Below, in pieces: positions 42,600 through 54,700 of a stretch of DNA of 64,000 nucleotides (positions within the stretch are counted from its first letter, which is position 1; every line of letters starts with the position of its first letter). Both the position numbers and the translations under genes were made by a program. The DNA is from Trichobilharzia regenti. Its lineage: Eukaryota > Platyhelminthes > Trematoda > Strigeidida > Schistosomatidae. The stretch is from assembly GCA_944472135.2 (NCBI GenBank), contig OX235270.1, positions 42,284,352 to 42,348,351 on the forward strand, written 5' to 3'. The notes under the pieces were generated by a model. That model saw nothing but the letters and a program-made list of their open reading frames with translations. It ran no database searches and was not told the DNA's origin.

Positions 42600-44690
42600 G
42601 TCAGGAGATAATGAGGCTACAGTTCAGATCTAGTAGGATAGATGGTCAAACGTCAATCGTAAGCGCTATTTCTAGTCAAAACCTACAGGAGCGGACTCGG
42701 AGTTGTTCAAGCAGCCTAACTAACTGGTTCCATAGACCCACTTCCACTTCATCGGACACCCTATTATCCGCAAGTTGTTTTGATAAAACTATATTCAGGA
42801 ATCACTTGAGTGAATTACAGTCGGTTCCTCGCAATTATTTACAAGTTTGTTAGCTTCACAACACACTTGTAGTATTCCCACGAGCCACTTCACTCATGAG
42901 CCACCGCTTGAAATTCACAGTCGATTCTATGGATTGATCGTAAACATTGTGACGATACCTCATGCATCCACTGTTGCTTATCTTCTGCGCCACAGTATGT
43001 TATCTATTCAACACTAGAAGAAGAGTGACTAAAGCTGTCTGTCGAGGAGTTGGAGAGCGAGATGCGGGACGTAAGGTGTGATAAGGCTACGATTGCAGGA
43101 TATTCAGAAAATCTGGCCAGCGTATCTAAACTATCGACACATATTATTGACATAAATTCGCAGGCCTGTGAGCTTACATCCATAGGCATCCTGACCAGAA
43201 ACATAAACTTTGGCGAATTTGTCACAGAATCGGCAACCAGGGTAGACATCCCGATAAACTTCATCGCAGCAGAAGTCATCAAAAGACTAGATACATAACT
43301 AAGCGTGGTAGTCTACAATATACCGGATAATGAGGAGTTGAAAAGGTTCAAAGTATCCTACTTAGGGCGGCAAAATGCCCAACTCCGAAACAAAGTGTCA
43401 CAGACTGGAAAAGAGTCAGCTCAACCACTGCTGCCCTTTACGCCTTTAGCTTAAAACATAGACAGAGGCTAAGAAATTCATCAATTCAGAAAGTATCCTA
43501 TTACAGGATACGGGACAAAAACAATTCAAGTTATAGCAGACAAGATATTGATTGAAAGGCGTGCAAACAGTCACCTCACTAAACCTAGTGGTAAGAAAGG
43601 CAGGACACCACAAGTCACCAAAATAGATAAACCCACGGCCAACACGGTAGAACTCATAGTCACTCCCCTCTCAAATCACACTAAGTTAGCTCTACAGAAC
43701 ACGACACTAGCTGAAGGGCTAGTGAATTATAATCTCACTCTTAGATTAGCCCCCCACTCTCTACCGGGGATCTAGATATGTCCCTGGATGGCCCTGAGAC
43801 AGAAATCAATGCCTGTTTTAAGTCGACAACATCCTCTCCTAGCCATAAGGTGATAGTTAAAATGGGATTCGGTAACAAAACATGCCGAAATACCCCACAC
43901 CAATATTTTCAAACTCCACGAAGAATCGACGCTGTAAGGCAAATAATATACAAAACTATGCTAACAACCACATTAAAAGGAATAATAAGGCCATGCTGTC
44001 CATGGGCAATAACGATAGAGCTTGCTCGCGTACTATGTCAAGTCACACTAATAGCTGGTGTAGCAGCACCATGGCGCAAAATGGTACAAGGGGCATCACT
44101 CAGAGCTCAGTCGCCAACCATTTTGGGTGTTCGAAATATGACACGCAAACAAACTTTGACAGAATATACAGTACAAGTATGCCAGGAACCAAACCACAGT
44201 GCAGCAATGCATATAATGAAACCCATGTAAGGACACTTAGAATGTCTTCAAACAATAGTCAGATTATTAAGTCACGGGCATCTCAAGGTACCAATGATTT
44301 TATATCCGCCAGCTCTGGCCAAACACCTGGTGGGGATGTTAACTCTTGTAAACCCGTACCACCAATATGGACTCATTATCGTGAAGAAAACAGACACAGG
44401 CTAGTGTACTCGGAATTATTAGTCACACCTAATGCTTGCGCAAACATAAGCCAAATAAGAACTCCTACCCAACTCTCCAGCACATCCAAGCCTAGAACTA
44501 CCTTATCCTGCACCGAATCCAATAATAAAACCCATTGTCCACCAAAAGAGTTAGATAGTAACTCGACAGACATAGGTAAACATGGCGCTCACATCAATTG
44601 TGACACAATGTTTTTACGCCATGCGGAAGCAGTGGATCCCGAACCACATTTGAGGCTGATTAACGAGCTTAAATATTTTTTTATTTATTT
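42600..44690 (+). pseudogene. CR1-clade LINE ORF1 remnant
   Basis: The stretch at 43050-43440 reads NFIAAEVIKRLDT, stop, VVVYNIPDNEELKRFKVSYL, which parallels LATEVMKRITSS and MVYNVPDSLPLKTVRDKIL in the better preserved ORF1 at 61652. Further frames up to the 272-codon 43882-44700 are Ser/Asn/Thr-rich and probably continue ORF1, but I see no CCHC knuckle. Stops and frame changes show it is dead. Frames after 43780 are less certain. Confidence 0.5.
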
Positions 44691-45153
44691 AAACGCATAA
44701 AAAACTTGGTACAATATGGCACCAAGAAAGATGCGTCTCACAATAATAATAAAACAACAAAGATCAAGAAAAGGATGGAAGGAAAAGAAAAAATATATAT
44801 AACTAGAGAACGGATAAAGAACCTCATCTAGAAGGAAAACAGTCATGCTTAACAAGTTCAAACAGTGTTCGTTAGCTATCATCGGGAAGGGAAGAAACAA
44901 GGAAATCGCAACACATTCGCCACTGATTACGATTCTTTGCCATATCCGATAACGTTTCGAGCCATCGATTTGAGCTATCTCTCGGACCCCAACCAGGGAG
45001 TCGTGACACACCAACCGACGCTAATCTAGCACAAAAATCCTTCAACCCACGACGCCACGTCATGGACTGACCACCTCTCCGCCTTTTCCATCCCGTCCCA
45101 GGGCTAGCGAACAGAGACCTGTACGGAAGCCTCTGGGGTGACATTCGGAGCAC
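44690..45153 (-). pseudogene. RTE-clade LINE, 3' end copy
   Basis: The last 93 codons (44872-45153, HRLRWLGHVLRMSPQ region cut just upstream) are the same as the end of the RTE at 47416-48453. Here the 3' untranslated region is complete: it ends in the hairpin CTTGGTGCCATATTGTACCAAG-like stem (CTTGGT/ACCAAG), then GCGTTTAAATAAATAAAA. This shows what the true 3' end of the family looks like. Confidence 0.8.
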
Positions 45154-46034
45154 ATGTCCACATACTTTCTCTTTTTGGTACTCTGCTACTCCTATTCATC
45201 TTTTGGTTGAGGTCGAACAACCCTGCATCTAAACTGAAATGAGGATTAATTCCAAACAGTCTATCTCATAACCACTCAAATTCCATGAACGATCCAATTC
45301 TACCATTTGAAGACGCTGGCGAACATGCTGTAAATGAGTATTCATGATCTGAAATGAAGAGTCGATCAAACTATGTCTACCTGATACAAAGGGCGAACCA
45401 TAATCAACATACGAATGAAATATGAGAAAACAAGGTAGAAACTTACCGCAACACCACATGAAAAGATAAAAGTTACTTGGATATCATATATAATCCACCA
45501 ACTGGTCTCCTACCCAAAAAGAATGCGGCGATGTTTTATCCAAAAAGGCGAGGAAATACATAAACCCACAGCAGCTGTTGTTAACACTCAGTGCGGGTAG
45601 GAGCCAACAAAGTAATCCTTTCAAAGCACATGTATACTTCAAATGGGCACGGAGACTTTGTAGAATACGTCATAATCCAAATCACTGCCTCTACAACGCC
45701 AATAAACCTGGATATCTATGATATAACGAAAACATGCTGAAAGCTGCATCTCAGATCAAGTTGACTCATTCCATGGTAATGATCTCCTCCTGCGTGCCTT
45801 ATTCGACATATTGAATGGAATGGTCCGCAGTTATTCTGGTACTAGATCGAAAAGAATAAAAAATTCACCGGTTGCTGAATCAAAAGTACTTCTCTGCATG
45901 TTTAACTGTATTCTAACTGCTATGATTAATTCCAAACCATTTATCCCATAATCACTCAAATTCCAGGAACGATCCAATTCTACGATTTAAAAAAGGTGGC
46001 GGACACGATGTAAATGAGTATTCATGATCTGAAA
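45154..46034. other. Unrecognised, with a diverged internal duplication
   Basis: The segment about 45240-45360 recurs in diverged form at about 45925-46040 (AATTCCA...ACGATCCAATTCTAC and AATGAGTATTCATGATCTG). No coding motif. Confidence 0.5.
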
Positions 46035-46600
46035 TGAAGAAGCAACTGGTTTCCAACATTTTACTCAACTTACGAGTACAGTCCCCCATGCAGACACAAA
46101 TGGCGCAAATGGAGAATTCTGGAATCGACCTCGGGACCATTTGATGCAGTAAAACAACCCGACATGACCTTATCTAATTTTCGCCTCCACGATCAAATTT
46201 CTTTCCTGTTATGAAACTACGATAAGACTGCTGGAAAATGGAATAAATATATCACTGATCTCAATATAATACATCAATAATCTTTAAGCCATGGGTGCTG
46301 TTCACAACAAAGTTATGTAGGAGAATTGACTTCAAGCTTTATTTTTCCCAGATATCTGTATTATATTCATGTGATGTCTGGGTTTTTTGTTAATGCGAAG
46401 ACAATATTTCTATATCTCTTTATGTGCTACACAAACGACTTTATAGCAGACTGTTCCGACTGACTCTAATGTCAGAAAGAACAACCAAACTGTAAGTCCA
46501 TTATACATCAAATTATGTGTAATTTATATAATAACTTATCCATGCCTGTACAATTGGTATGTTCCTGCATAAACAGGAAGGAATATATTATTATTATTAA
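46035..46600 (+). repeat. Local duplication, copy 1 (paired with 46790-47350)
   Basis: Starts AAGAAGCAACTGGTTT and runs to a hairpin plus (TATT)n tail at 46562-46600. The second copy at about 46790-47350 has the same order with minor changes, and its tail runs into the RTE 3' end. Between them (46600-46790) lie two more short hairpin-tailed repeats. Confidence 0.8.
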
Positions 46601-46790
46601 AACAATATTTATGCATGCCTATACAATTGGTGTACCCTACATAGCTAGGGAAAAATGTACTTTATTATATTATCTTTACTAAATATGCTTATTAATATTA
46701 TGTGTAAATTATCGAATTGATGATGCCTGTAAACTGGCGTCCCTCATGTAAAAAATGAGAATATATATATTATTATTATTATTATTATTA
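46545..46790 (+). repeat. Three adjacent hairpin + (TATT)n-tailed short repeats
   Basis: Each begins CATGCCTGTACAATTGG or a variant, has a small stem-loop and ends in AATATA(TATT)n or similar. Stems: TTCCTG/CAGGAA (46562-46567, 46574-46579), CCCTA/TAGGG (46635-46639, 46646-46650), CTCAT/ATGAG (46743-46747, 46755-46759). The stem sequences differ while the pairing is kept. Confidence 0.6.
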
Positions 46791-47350
46791 AGAAGCAACT
46801 GGTTTTCGAACAGTTTTCAACATTTTACTGAACCTACGAATACAGTCCGCCATGCAGACACAAGTGGAGCAAATGGAGGATTTTGGAATCGACCTCGGCA
46901 CCATTTGATGCAGTAAAACAACTTCACATGACCTCATCTAGTTTTCGCATCCACGATCTAATTTCTTTCCTGTTATGAAACTACGATAAGACTACTGAAA
47001 AAATGGAATAAATATATCACTGATCTCAACATAATACATCAATAAACTTTAAGCCAAGGGTGCTGTCCACAACAAAGTTATGTAGGAGAATTGACTTCAA
47101 GCTTTTTTTCCCAGATATCCGTATTGCATTCATGTGATGTCTGGGTTTTTTGTTAATGCGAAGACAATATTTCTATATCTCTTTATGTGCTACACAAACA
47201 GACTTTATAGCAGACTGTTCCGACTGACTCTCATGTCAGAGAGAACAACAAAACCGTAAATTCATCATACATCAAATTATGTGTATCTATATAATAACTT
47301 ATCCATGCCTGTACAATTGGTATTTTCCTGCATAAACAGGAAGAAATATA
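46790..47350 (+). repeat. Local duplication, copy 2
   Basis: See 46035-46600. The tail TTCCTGCATAAACAGGAAG then ATATATATTATTATA abuts the RTE at 47355, so the RTE 3' end is joined directly to a hairpin-tailed repeat. Confidence 0.8.
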
Positions 47351-47415
47351 TATTATTATAAAGAACCTCATCTAGAAGGAAAACAGTCATGCTTAACAAG
47401 TTCAAACAGTGTTCG

Positions 47416-48453
47416 TTAGCTATCATCGGGAAGGGAAGAAACAAGGAAATCGCAACACATTCGCCACTGATTACGATTCTTTGCCATATCCGATAACGTT
47501 TCGAGCCATCGATTTGAGCTATCTCTCGGACCCCAACCAGGGAGTCGTGACACACCAACCGACGCTAATCTAGCACAAAAATCCTTCAACCCACGACGCC
47601 ACGTCATGGACTGACCACCTCTCCGCCTTTTCCATCCCGTCCCAGGGCTAGCGAACAGAGACCTGTACGGAAGCCTCTGGGGTGACATTCGGAGCACATG
47701 TCCAAGCCACCGGAGCCGGTGTTTCCAGATGACGACATTCAATGAATGGTGATCTCCACTTTGTTCAAACACACGCCGCCGAACCTCAGAATTACTCACG
47801 CGATGATGCCATCGAACGCAAGCAATCCTGCGGAGACAGCGGTGATCGAACACGCAGAGTCGCCGCACATCCTCAGCTCGGAGAGGCCAGGTTTCACAGG
47901 CGTAGAGCAAGACAGCCCGCACCGAAGCATTGTATACCCGACCTTTGACAGCCAGGCTAACGTCGCGACGGCGCCATAGGTGGCTCAAGTTGATGTATGC
48001 CACCCTAGCCTTCATTATACGGTTGGAAATCTCATCCGTCACCCCTCCGCCAGCACTCACACAACTACCCAGGTACACAAACTTATCAACAACTTCAAGC
48101 GGTTCACCCGCAAGAGTGAGTGCAGGTACAGGCTCCTGCCAATCTTGTAACAGTACTTTGCACTTAGACGGCGCAAAGCACATACCATACTTACAGACAC
48201 TGATCGCCAACTGATTAAGTGCGATTTGGGCAGCCTGCATGCTATCGCACAGTAAGACGATATCGTCTGCATACTCGAGGTCGAAAAGTCTATCTCCAGG
48301 TAGCAGATCTACACCACCTTCACGCACATCCTTCAGAGCTGACTCCAGAATGTCATCGATGGCAAAGTTAAAGAGAAATGGAGAGATTGGGCAACCCTGT
48401 CTAACCCCGCTGTTGGTTGGGAACAGTGGTGATAGTTGGTTGTATGCCCTCAC
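47416..48453 (-). pseudogene. RTE reverse transcriptase, palm to C-terminus
   Basis: A 345-codon open piece: SGVRQGCPISPFLFNFAID, catalytic DLEYADDIVLLCDS (intact YADD), KFVYLGSCVS, LLYACETWPLRAEDVRRL, HRLRWLGHVLRMSPQRLPY and the WRMCCDFLVSS end. All palm residues visible here are intact, so the piece looks recent. It lacks the endonuclease and motif A, which are in the upstream frame. Confidence 0.85.
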
Positions 48454-48482
48454 TCTACCTGAGGTGTTTCTGTATAGGGCTT

Positions 48483-50357
48483 TCAGGATGTTAACAAATT
48501 TCTCAGTACACCTCTCTCTAACAGACAGTTCCAGAGCGCAGTTCTGTCCAACGAATCGAAGGCAGTCCTAATATCAAGAAACACAACGATCGTTGGTCTG
48601 CAATACGTGTGGCGGTGTTCCAACAACTGACGAAGGGTGAACACATGATCAATGCATCCACGACCTGAACGAAACCCAGCCTGCTCTTCGCGAATCAATC
48701 CTTCACGTATTTTGCACAGTCTGCGAAGCAAGACAGCAGCCAATATTTTAGACGCGACTGGTAACAGACTGATACCCCCATGACTGTCACACGAATTACG
48801 TCGACCCTTTTTAAAGATGGGGACGATAATGGCTTCGTTCCACATTGATGGTACACTCTCTGTCTCCCACACCTTCCTGAACAACCCAGTTAGAGCCATT
48901 GTGAGAGTCTCGCCACCATCTTTAAAAAGAGCCGGGGGTAATTTGTCTGGGCCGGGCGCCTTATGGCGTTTCAGAACTTGGAGTTCCTTACGGACCTCCG
49001 CTTCCATGTGTGGGTCGGTACTAACCGACCAAGGAGCACTCGGGCTAATGATAGTATACACTGAAGCTGGTGGCCAGCTGAACTGCTTCCCGAAGTGCTC
49101 TGCCCAGCGTTCCAGGCGTCTTTTCAGGCTAGTAATTGGAGTGCCATCTGCCTCACAGACCGTCTCGCTGACACCTTGTTTCTTGCTGCCGGTGGCTCGT
49201 ATGAGTTGGAACAGCTTCCGACTGTTGCCAGATGCAGCAGCTGACTCCATCTCACACGCACGTTCTGACCACCAGGCTTCGCGGTCCTTACGTAAACACA
49301 GTCTAATCTTGCGCGTGAGCGCCTTTAGCTTATTGTTGTATTCGCTGCCAGTCGGAATGGACCGGCGTTCATCCATGAGTTGCAAGGAACTCGCAGAAAC
49401 CCAGTGGTTGTTAGCGGAGCATTCTTTCAAGCCGCAAGCGGCTACACTCGCCTTTTTCATGGTACCTTGCACATGAAGCCAATGTTCATCTATACTACTT
49501 GGGGGGTTGCTGGCAAGCATTGTTTTTAACTCATTCTGATATTTCAAAGAAGTAGCAGGTGCTACTAGTTTTCTCGCATCAACGCTTAGAAGACGTCTTT
49601 TACGAACCCCACCAAATCGCAAGACGAACTTGGCACACACTAACGCATGATCGGAGTCCAGGCATGTGCTCCAGAAGGAGCGACAGTCTTGTATGCATCC
49701 TCGCCACCGGAAACTGAAAGCAATATGATCAATCTGAGTCCAAGCTTTCTTCGCAGAGGGAGGACGCCAGGTAGCGCTACGGCGATGGCTGTGCCGGAAG
49801 TTGGTGCTAGCTAGAAATAGGTTGTGATCCGCGCAAAGCTGCAGAAGACGGTCCCCATTATCTGACCTGCGACCATTTAGTCCCCACTTACCACCTAGAC
49901 GATTCTCCTCTGACCTCAGACGCCCCACCTGTGCATTCAAGTCCCCAGCCAGCACTACGGTATCCCTCCGACCCGCCTGTTTCAAGAGGTCGCTCAGTTG
50001 GTAGTAAAACTCATCCTTCATTGCATCCGGGCTGCAATCCGTCGGTGCATAGGCAGAGACAACAAATAGACACCGCCTATCTGGCCTACTACTCTTTACT
50101 TTCGTATAACCTTCCAGCCTCACACCACATAAACGACTGTTAGTGGGAATCCAGTCGAGCAGTGCAGCTTCGGCTCTAGCGCTCAGTGCGACACCGACAC
50201 CAGCTACGCCGGATGCCGACGCCACAGGGTCCCCGGATAAACGCAGGTGGTACATACTACTAGAACTTCCAGATGGAGAGGATAGTCGAAGCACTTCACT
50301 GGGATCTTGAATGCGGGTCTCCAAAATGCAGCAGACATCGATAGCGAGGTTTTCCAA
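48483..50357 (-). pseudogene. RTE endonuclease plus RT fingers and motif A
   Basis: A 624-codon open piece. Endonuclease boxes: CCILETRIQDPS (catalytic E), LFVVSAYAPTD, VVLAGDLNAQVGRL, WTQIDHIAFS and LDSDHALVCAK. Then the linker and RT: LKRHKAPGPDKLPPALFK, AIIVPIFKKGRR, EEQAGFRSGRGCIDH and motif A as VVFLDIRTAFDSLDRTALW. It ends in LRNLLTS because of a one-base shift. The first catalytic Asn (ATYNVRT) lies in the next frame upstream. Confidence 0.85.
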
Positions 50358-50479
50358 AGTTTTACCAACCCTGCCTGTTGTCCAACCTGCATCAGCGTCC
50401 GAACATTGTAGGTAGCCAGCTTGAACGCAGCACGCGGTTTCAGGATATCCGTGTTAGATGTCACATTGGGAACAACCAT

Positions 50480-50763
50480 TTTGAGGACTACTCACTAACA
50501 TCTCGAAACGACACGGATAGGCTGGGAATCTCGACAAAGGCGAAAGGCTGTCGAAGGTTAAGAACCCAAGATTAGAAAAGGTACAATACAGGAAACTATG
50601 TATAAAAATAAAAGTAGGGTAGGAAGGAAATAAGTTCCTTGAGGGATCAATATTGCTTGGAATCATTTTTACTAGCGCGCGTTGAGTTTCAATGGGAGTT
50701 CGTTGCTTTAATTCATTCATACTTCAAACACTACCTCAACTCTCAACTTTACTTAATACTAAT
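50480..50763. other. RTE 5' flank, unrecognised
   Basis: This may hold the RTE 5' untranslated region, but nothing marks its boundary. Confidence 0.35.
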
Positions 50764-51123
50764 TGTCAATCACGTCTCGAAGACCGTTAATCCCAAGCTC
50801 TTGCTACGCTGCGCCCCACGCTGTCCCTCAGAGATATTAAGAAACGCTTAGTATTACCGGACTCAAACCCAGAACAGAGATTGGCAACTCGAGAATTCTT
50901 TATTCTAATACCAACATATAAGCAACAATAGTGCTATTACAGAGGAAGGTCTAAGAACAAATATTACAACAATAAATCACGATATTACTTCTGATAGTTT
51001 TTTAATCTTCCTTCTGAACAGCGGACGATGACTGATGGATTGATGACTCCGCGAAAAATATGGAGGAGTCGGGTTTGAGCAAACAGACATGAATTGATCG
51101 TTCAATCTTCTACTACATTTACA
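50764..51123 (-). mobile_element. BEL-related LTR, subfamily B, minus sense
   Basis: A 360-bp LTR starting TGTCAATCACGTCTCG and ending CTACTACATTTACA. It is closest to the LTRs at 37680 and 56953 (shared GAGTCGGGTTTGAGCAAAC, CTATTACAGAGGAAGG). It cuts the CR1 RT right after its FYINDTS box. The 5-bp flanks do not match each other, so it is another recombined or rearranged LTR. Confidence 0.75.
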
Positions 51124-51764
51124 GGATGTGTCGTTGATATAGAATGTAAATATGAGAGGTCCAATGACATCACCCTGTACTACATCCGAAGTGGTTGGTC
51201 CTGGTCTGAATATCATAGATCCAAGTCTAACTATTTCATACTTGTTGTTAAGCAATTATTCGAGCTATCCTAATAGTGAGTCACGTATTCCTGAAGAATG
51301 CAGCTTATTTATCGGCGACGAATAGTCAAATGCCCCAGAAAAGTCAAAGTAGGTGACAAGTACTAGTTATCATCTGTCACGACTACTGGACACAAAATAA
51401 ATGAAGCCTAGGTGACAGCTTAGACATGGTCGTGATTTTAGGAATCCGTGTTGATTCGGACTTACAACATTGCAGCTAGACATGTCTTTGAGAATGTTAT
51501 ATTTAACTAGTCTCTCTCCTATTCTAGGTGCCATAAGTGCGATATTGATTAGCCTGTAGTTGTTGACTTCTCCTTTCGAGCCGGATTTGTGTTTGCGTAC
51601 GATAAACGTCGTTTTGCGTGCATTCTGGTATGTGTGGGTTTCTAAGGGTACTCTGAAGATTTTAAGCAGCAATATAGGAATGTCATATTTATTTCCATAT
51701 TTATGGAAATACGCTGATATATATTGATTGCCTAAACCCTTAGAGCTTTTGAGGATTCTCACGG
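51124..51764 (-). pseudogene. CR1-clade LINE RT, part downstream of BEL copy 3
   Basis: Minus-strand frames 51370-51774 and 50977-51255 read VRILKSSKGLGNQ, ARKTTFIVRKHKSGSK, NNYRLINIALMAPRIGERLV, SPNQHGFLKSRPCLS, FDFSGAFDYSS-like motif A (across a frame change) and VVQGDVIGPLIFTFYIND. It continues the CR1 element whose endonuclease is at 55723-56952, once the BEL insertion is removed. Confidence 0.75.
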
Positions 51765-54700
51765 TGTCAATCACGTCTCATAAACCGTTAATGCCCAGCT
51801 CTCGCTGCGCTCGGGCCCACGCTGTTCTTCGAAGATTTCGGAAACGCTTAGTAATAACGGACGCAAAAACCAAAACACCGATCTGCCGCTTGAGATTTGT
51901 TTATTGTTACACCAACATATAAAAGGAATAAGCGAACTAAGGTCTGAAAACAAATATTACAATAATAAATCATAAGATTACTTCTGACGATGTTTCACTC
52001 TTCTTTCTGAACAGCGACCGATGAGACGATGACTGTCGTATTGATGCCTCTGCGAAAATTGGGGAAGTTGATTTTAAGCAAACAACCAAGAATTGATCGT
52101 TCAATCTTCAACTCCATTGACACTCCCCGGCAATAAAGGATCCAACCCTTTTTTCCTTCACGACCAATGCACGTTGACTTGGATGCCATTGCGAGAACCT
52201 GGGTCACACGGACAGAGCTGAAATGGAAAACAAACAGAAAAGCCAACACACCACAAGCATACCCACAGCACAGTCTCACACATGACAGACGACCTGCGCC
52301 TCCAGTTAAAGGCATCCTCTTGCAACACAATCTCCACTTCCTAGAATGACTCTTGCAGAATGCAACGTGACCATAGCAGCACCTCATGATACTCTTCAAG
52401 CATCCTCTTTTCTATTCACTATCAATTATCACTGCAATCTCTTGTCACTCATTCTGCCTCAGTTCTAGTAACGGTGACGTATGCGAGCCTCAGTCGTTTA
52501 CACTCTTTCTCCCCGGCGTGTGGGACCGCAGCTAACAATTATCTCCGTGTGCGTTTCATTCTCAGCAATAGCCTAGCCTCCCCGGCGTATACGACCCATC
52601 TGCTGTCCTTAACATCAATCAATTCATTCATGGATGTAGAAGACTCGAAACAACTTCAGAAATAATCACGACGAAAATTTTAACAAATTTACGCAATAAC
52701 AACAAGACACGAAAACAACAAGTAAACACAATGAATCCAAAATACACCAATTGATATGACACACCACACGTATATACAAATAGTACAAACAACCTCGCGG
52801 ATCATCTCTTCATGGAATTCCTTTGAAGAATCGCAGGACTTACACCAGTACGCCTACAACCCTTCACAGTTTGACGATTGTAATTTGTGGAATGTCCGGA
52901 CAGAAACAAGATTAACCAACAATTTCGACAATTGGAACTCACACAACTATTTAACACAAACATATGTACAATCAACACATCAAATGTTGTGGATTCCGGC
53001 ATGACAAACTACCCCTGAAGAACTGTAGGACTTACAGCAGTACGCCTACATTCTTTCTCAGGTTGATGATCCAAGTGGAAGTCGTCCGGACACAAACAGA
53101 ATTACCAACAGCTAGATGACAGATGATATCAATTCAGTATATACAATATGAACATATGTACAAGATCATACACCAAGCACATTGGACTGCTCATTGATGC
53201 GCTACCCTTTGAAGAACTGTTGGACTTACAGCAGTACGCCTACAACCCTTCTCAGGTCGACGCTCTAGGTTGGAAAATCGTCGCAGAGTTCATTTGCTGA
53301 CTTCCTTCTATGAGCTATATCCTCAAATCTGAACGAAAACACGCCCATGTCATTGTATCGTAGAATGTAGATGACCAACAAACACACGACATATCTCATC
53401 AACCAAGTATAGAAACAGAGTAATTTACACCAAAGATAATAACATTCAAATAGTAACTTGAAACTAGAAATGCCTTTATTCGTTCAAGTCAATTTAACAA
53501 CTACTCTCTCGTTTACACTTGGCTTATCCTCACCAAAATGACCATTGATATTCGTCCTTTCAAACGAACTGATACTACCATGGTCATTGCACAAGATACT
53601 TGAGTTGATGGGTGTCTGTTTCATTGTGGATGACAGCACCAACGATGACTGAGTGACACAAGGTGATGAACTTAGTGGTGGATCAGAAGCTGTTAGTTTT
53701 CGGCTTTCAGATAGTTGTCTAACTGCCAAATTACCACCACTGCTGTCTTTCACTACTAGTTCGGGTTTAGCACTATCATCTGATGATAGGTGGGCTACAT
53801 GCTGATCACTCACACTGACGGTCTGACAAGTATGCATGCCTTCTGCAAATGCATCTGCATTTATTTCTACTTCACGTTCAAGTTGTACAGAACCTTTGTT
53901 CAACTCAGCAGTAGTAGGCATATCCCTCATCTCATCATGATCAACCAAGGACAAATCTACACTATCATGATCATTATCACGAATATTCACTTTACCGTCA
54001 ACTTCATCATTTTCAAACTCTTTGATAACAGAAGTAGACAATTTTGGTTCCTCCTCGCAAATCATAAAAGGTTTTATAACTTCACTCTGACTAGTAATAC
54101 CTTGTAAACTTGTAGGGTCAGAACTGCACTCTGAAGCAGTAACTCTATTCTGTGACACTTTATTCAGCAACATCTTAACAGTTACAATTACAGATTTCTT
54201 CACAACACCGTTATCGTCACACAATTCGGAGTCAGACCTGGAGTTTACATTTAGCTTATCACTGAACTTGCTCACTGGTTCACAGTTCACTTCTGTATGC
54301 ACCACTTGCACACGTGTAAAACAAAGCCGTCTTTGTCTTGCATCTTGTAACCTATCATTTGAGGATGTACTACGAAACCTGTTACACTCACTAGGTCTAT
54401 ATGCATTACTAGACATCATGGAGTCTTCTCGATATCCACCTCTCTGAGGCCTATTCGTCATCAATGATTGCATTTTGATCTCAGACTGCTCTATTCTAGG
54501 GGTGGGATGCAATATACTGACAAACTTGCTCATAGATTGATTGACACTAGTATTTACCAGTTTCAGGATATCATCAAACTTTGGCTCGATACTCTCATCC
54601 TCCGTACGGGAGCTCATCTTCACCCACTTCCTTTGCAGTCGAGTAGGTAGACGTCTTGCTATTACTTCTAAAATAAAACTCGAGTTGAGGTCACTAATGC

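Larger units (their letters stand above)
47355..50479 (-). mobile_element. Nearly full-length RTE-clade LINE with two frameshifts
   Basis: About 3.1 kb, close to the usual RTE length. Protein order on the minus strand: N-terminal endonuclease start AFKLATYNVRTLMQVGQQAG (50204-50479), frameshift, endonuclease and RT fingers/palm (48483-50357), frameshift near 48505, rest of RT and C-terminal domain (47416-48453). The 3' untranslated region is cut at CTAGATGAGGTTCTTTA and lacks the hairpin present at 44690-45153. Repairing neither frameshift is assumed; as it stands it makes no complete protein. The clade also includes the schistosome SR2 elements. Confidence 0.85.

Noticed and set aside
48817..49476. 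219-codon plus-strand open frame
   Set aside because: It is antisense to the intact RTE coding frame and has no motif of its own.
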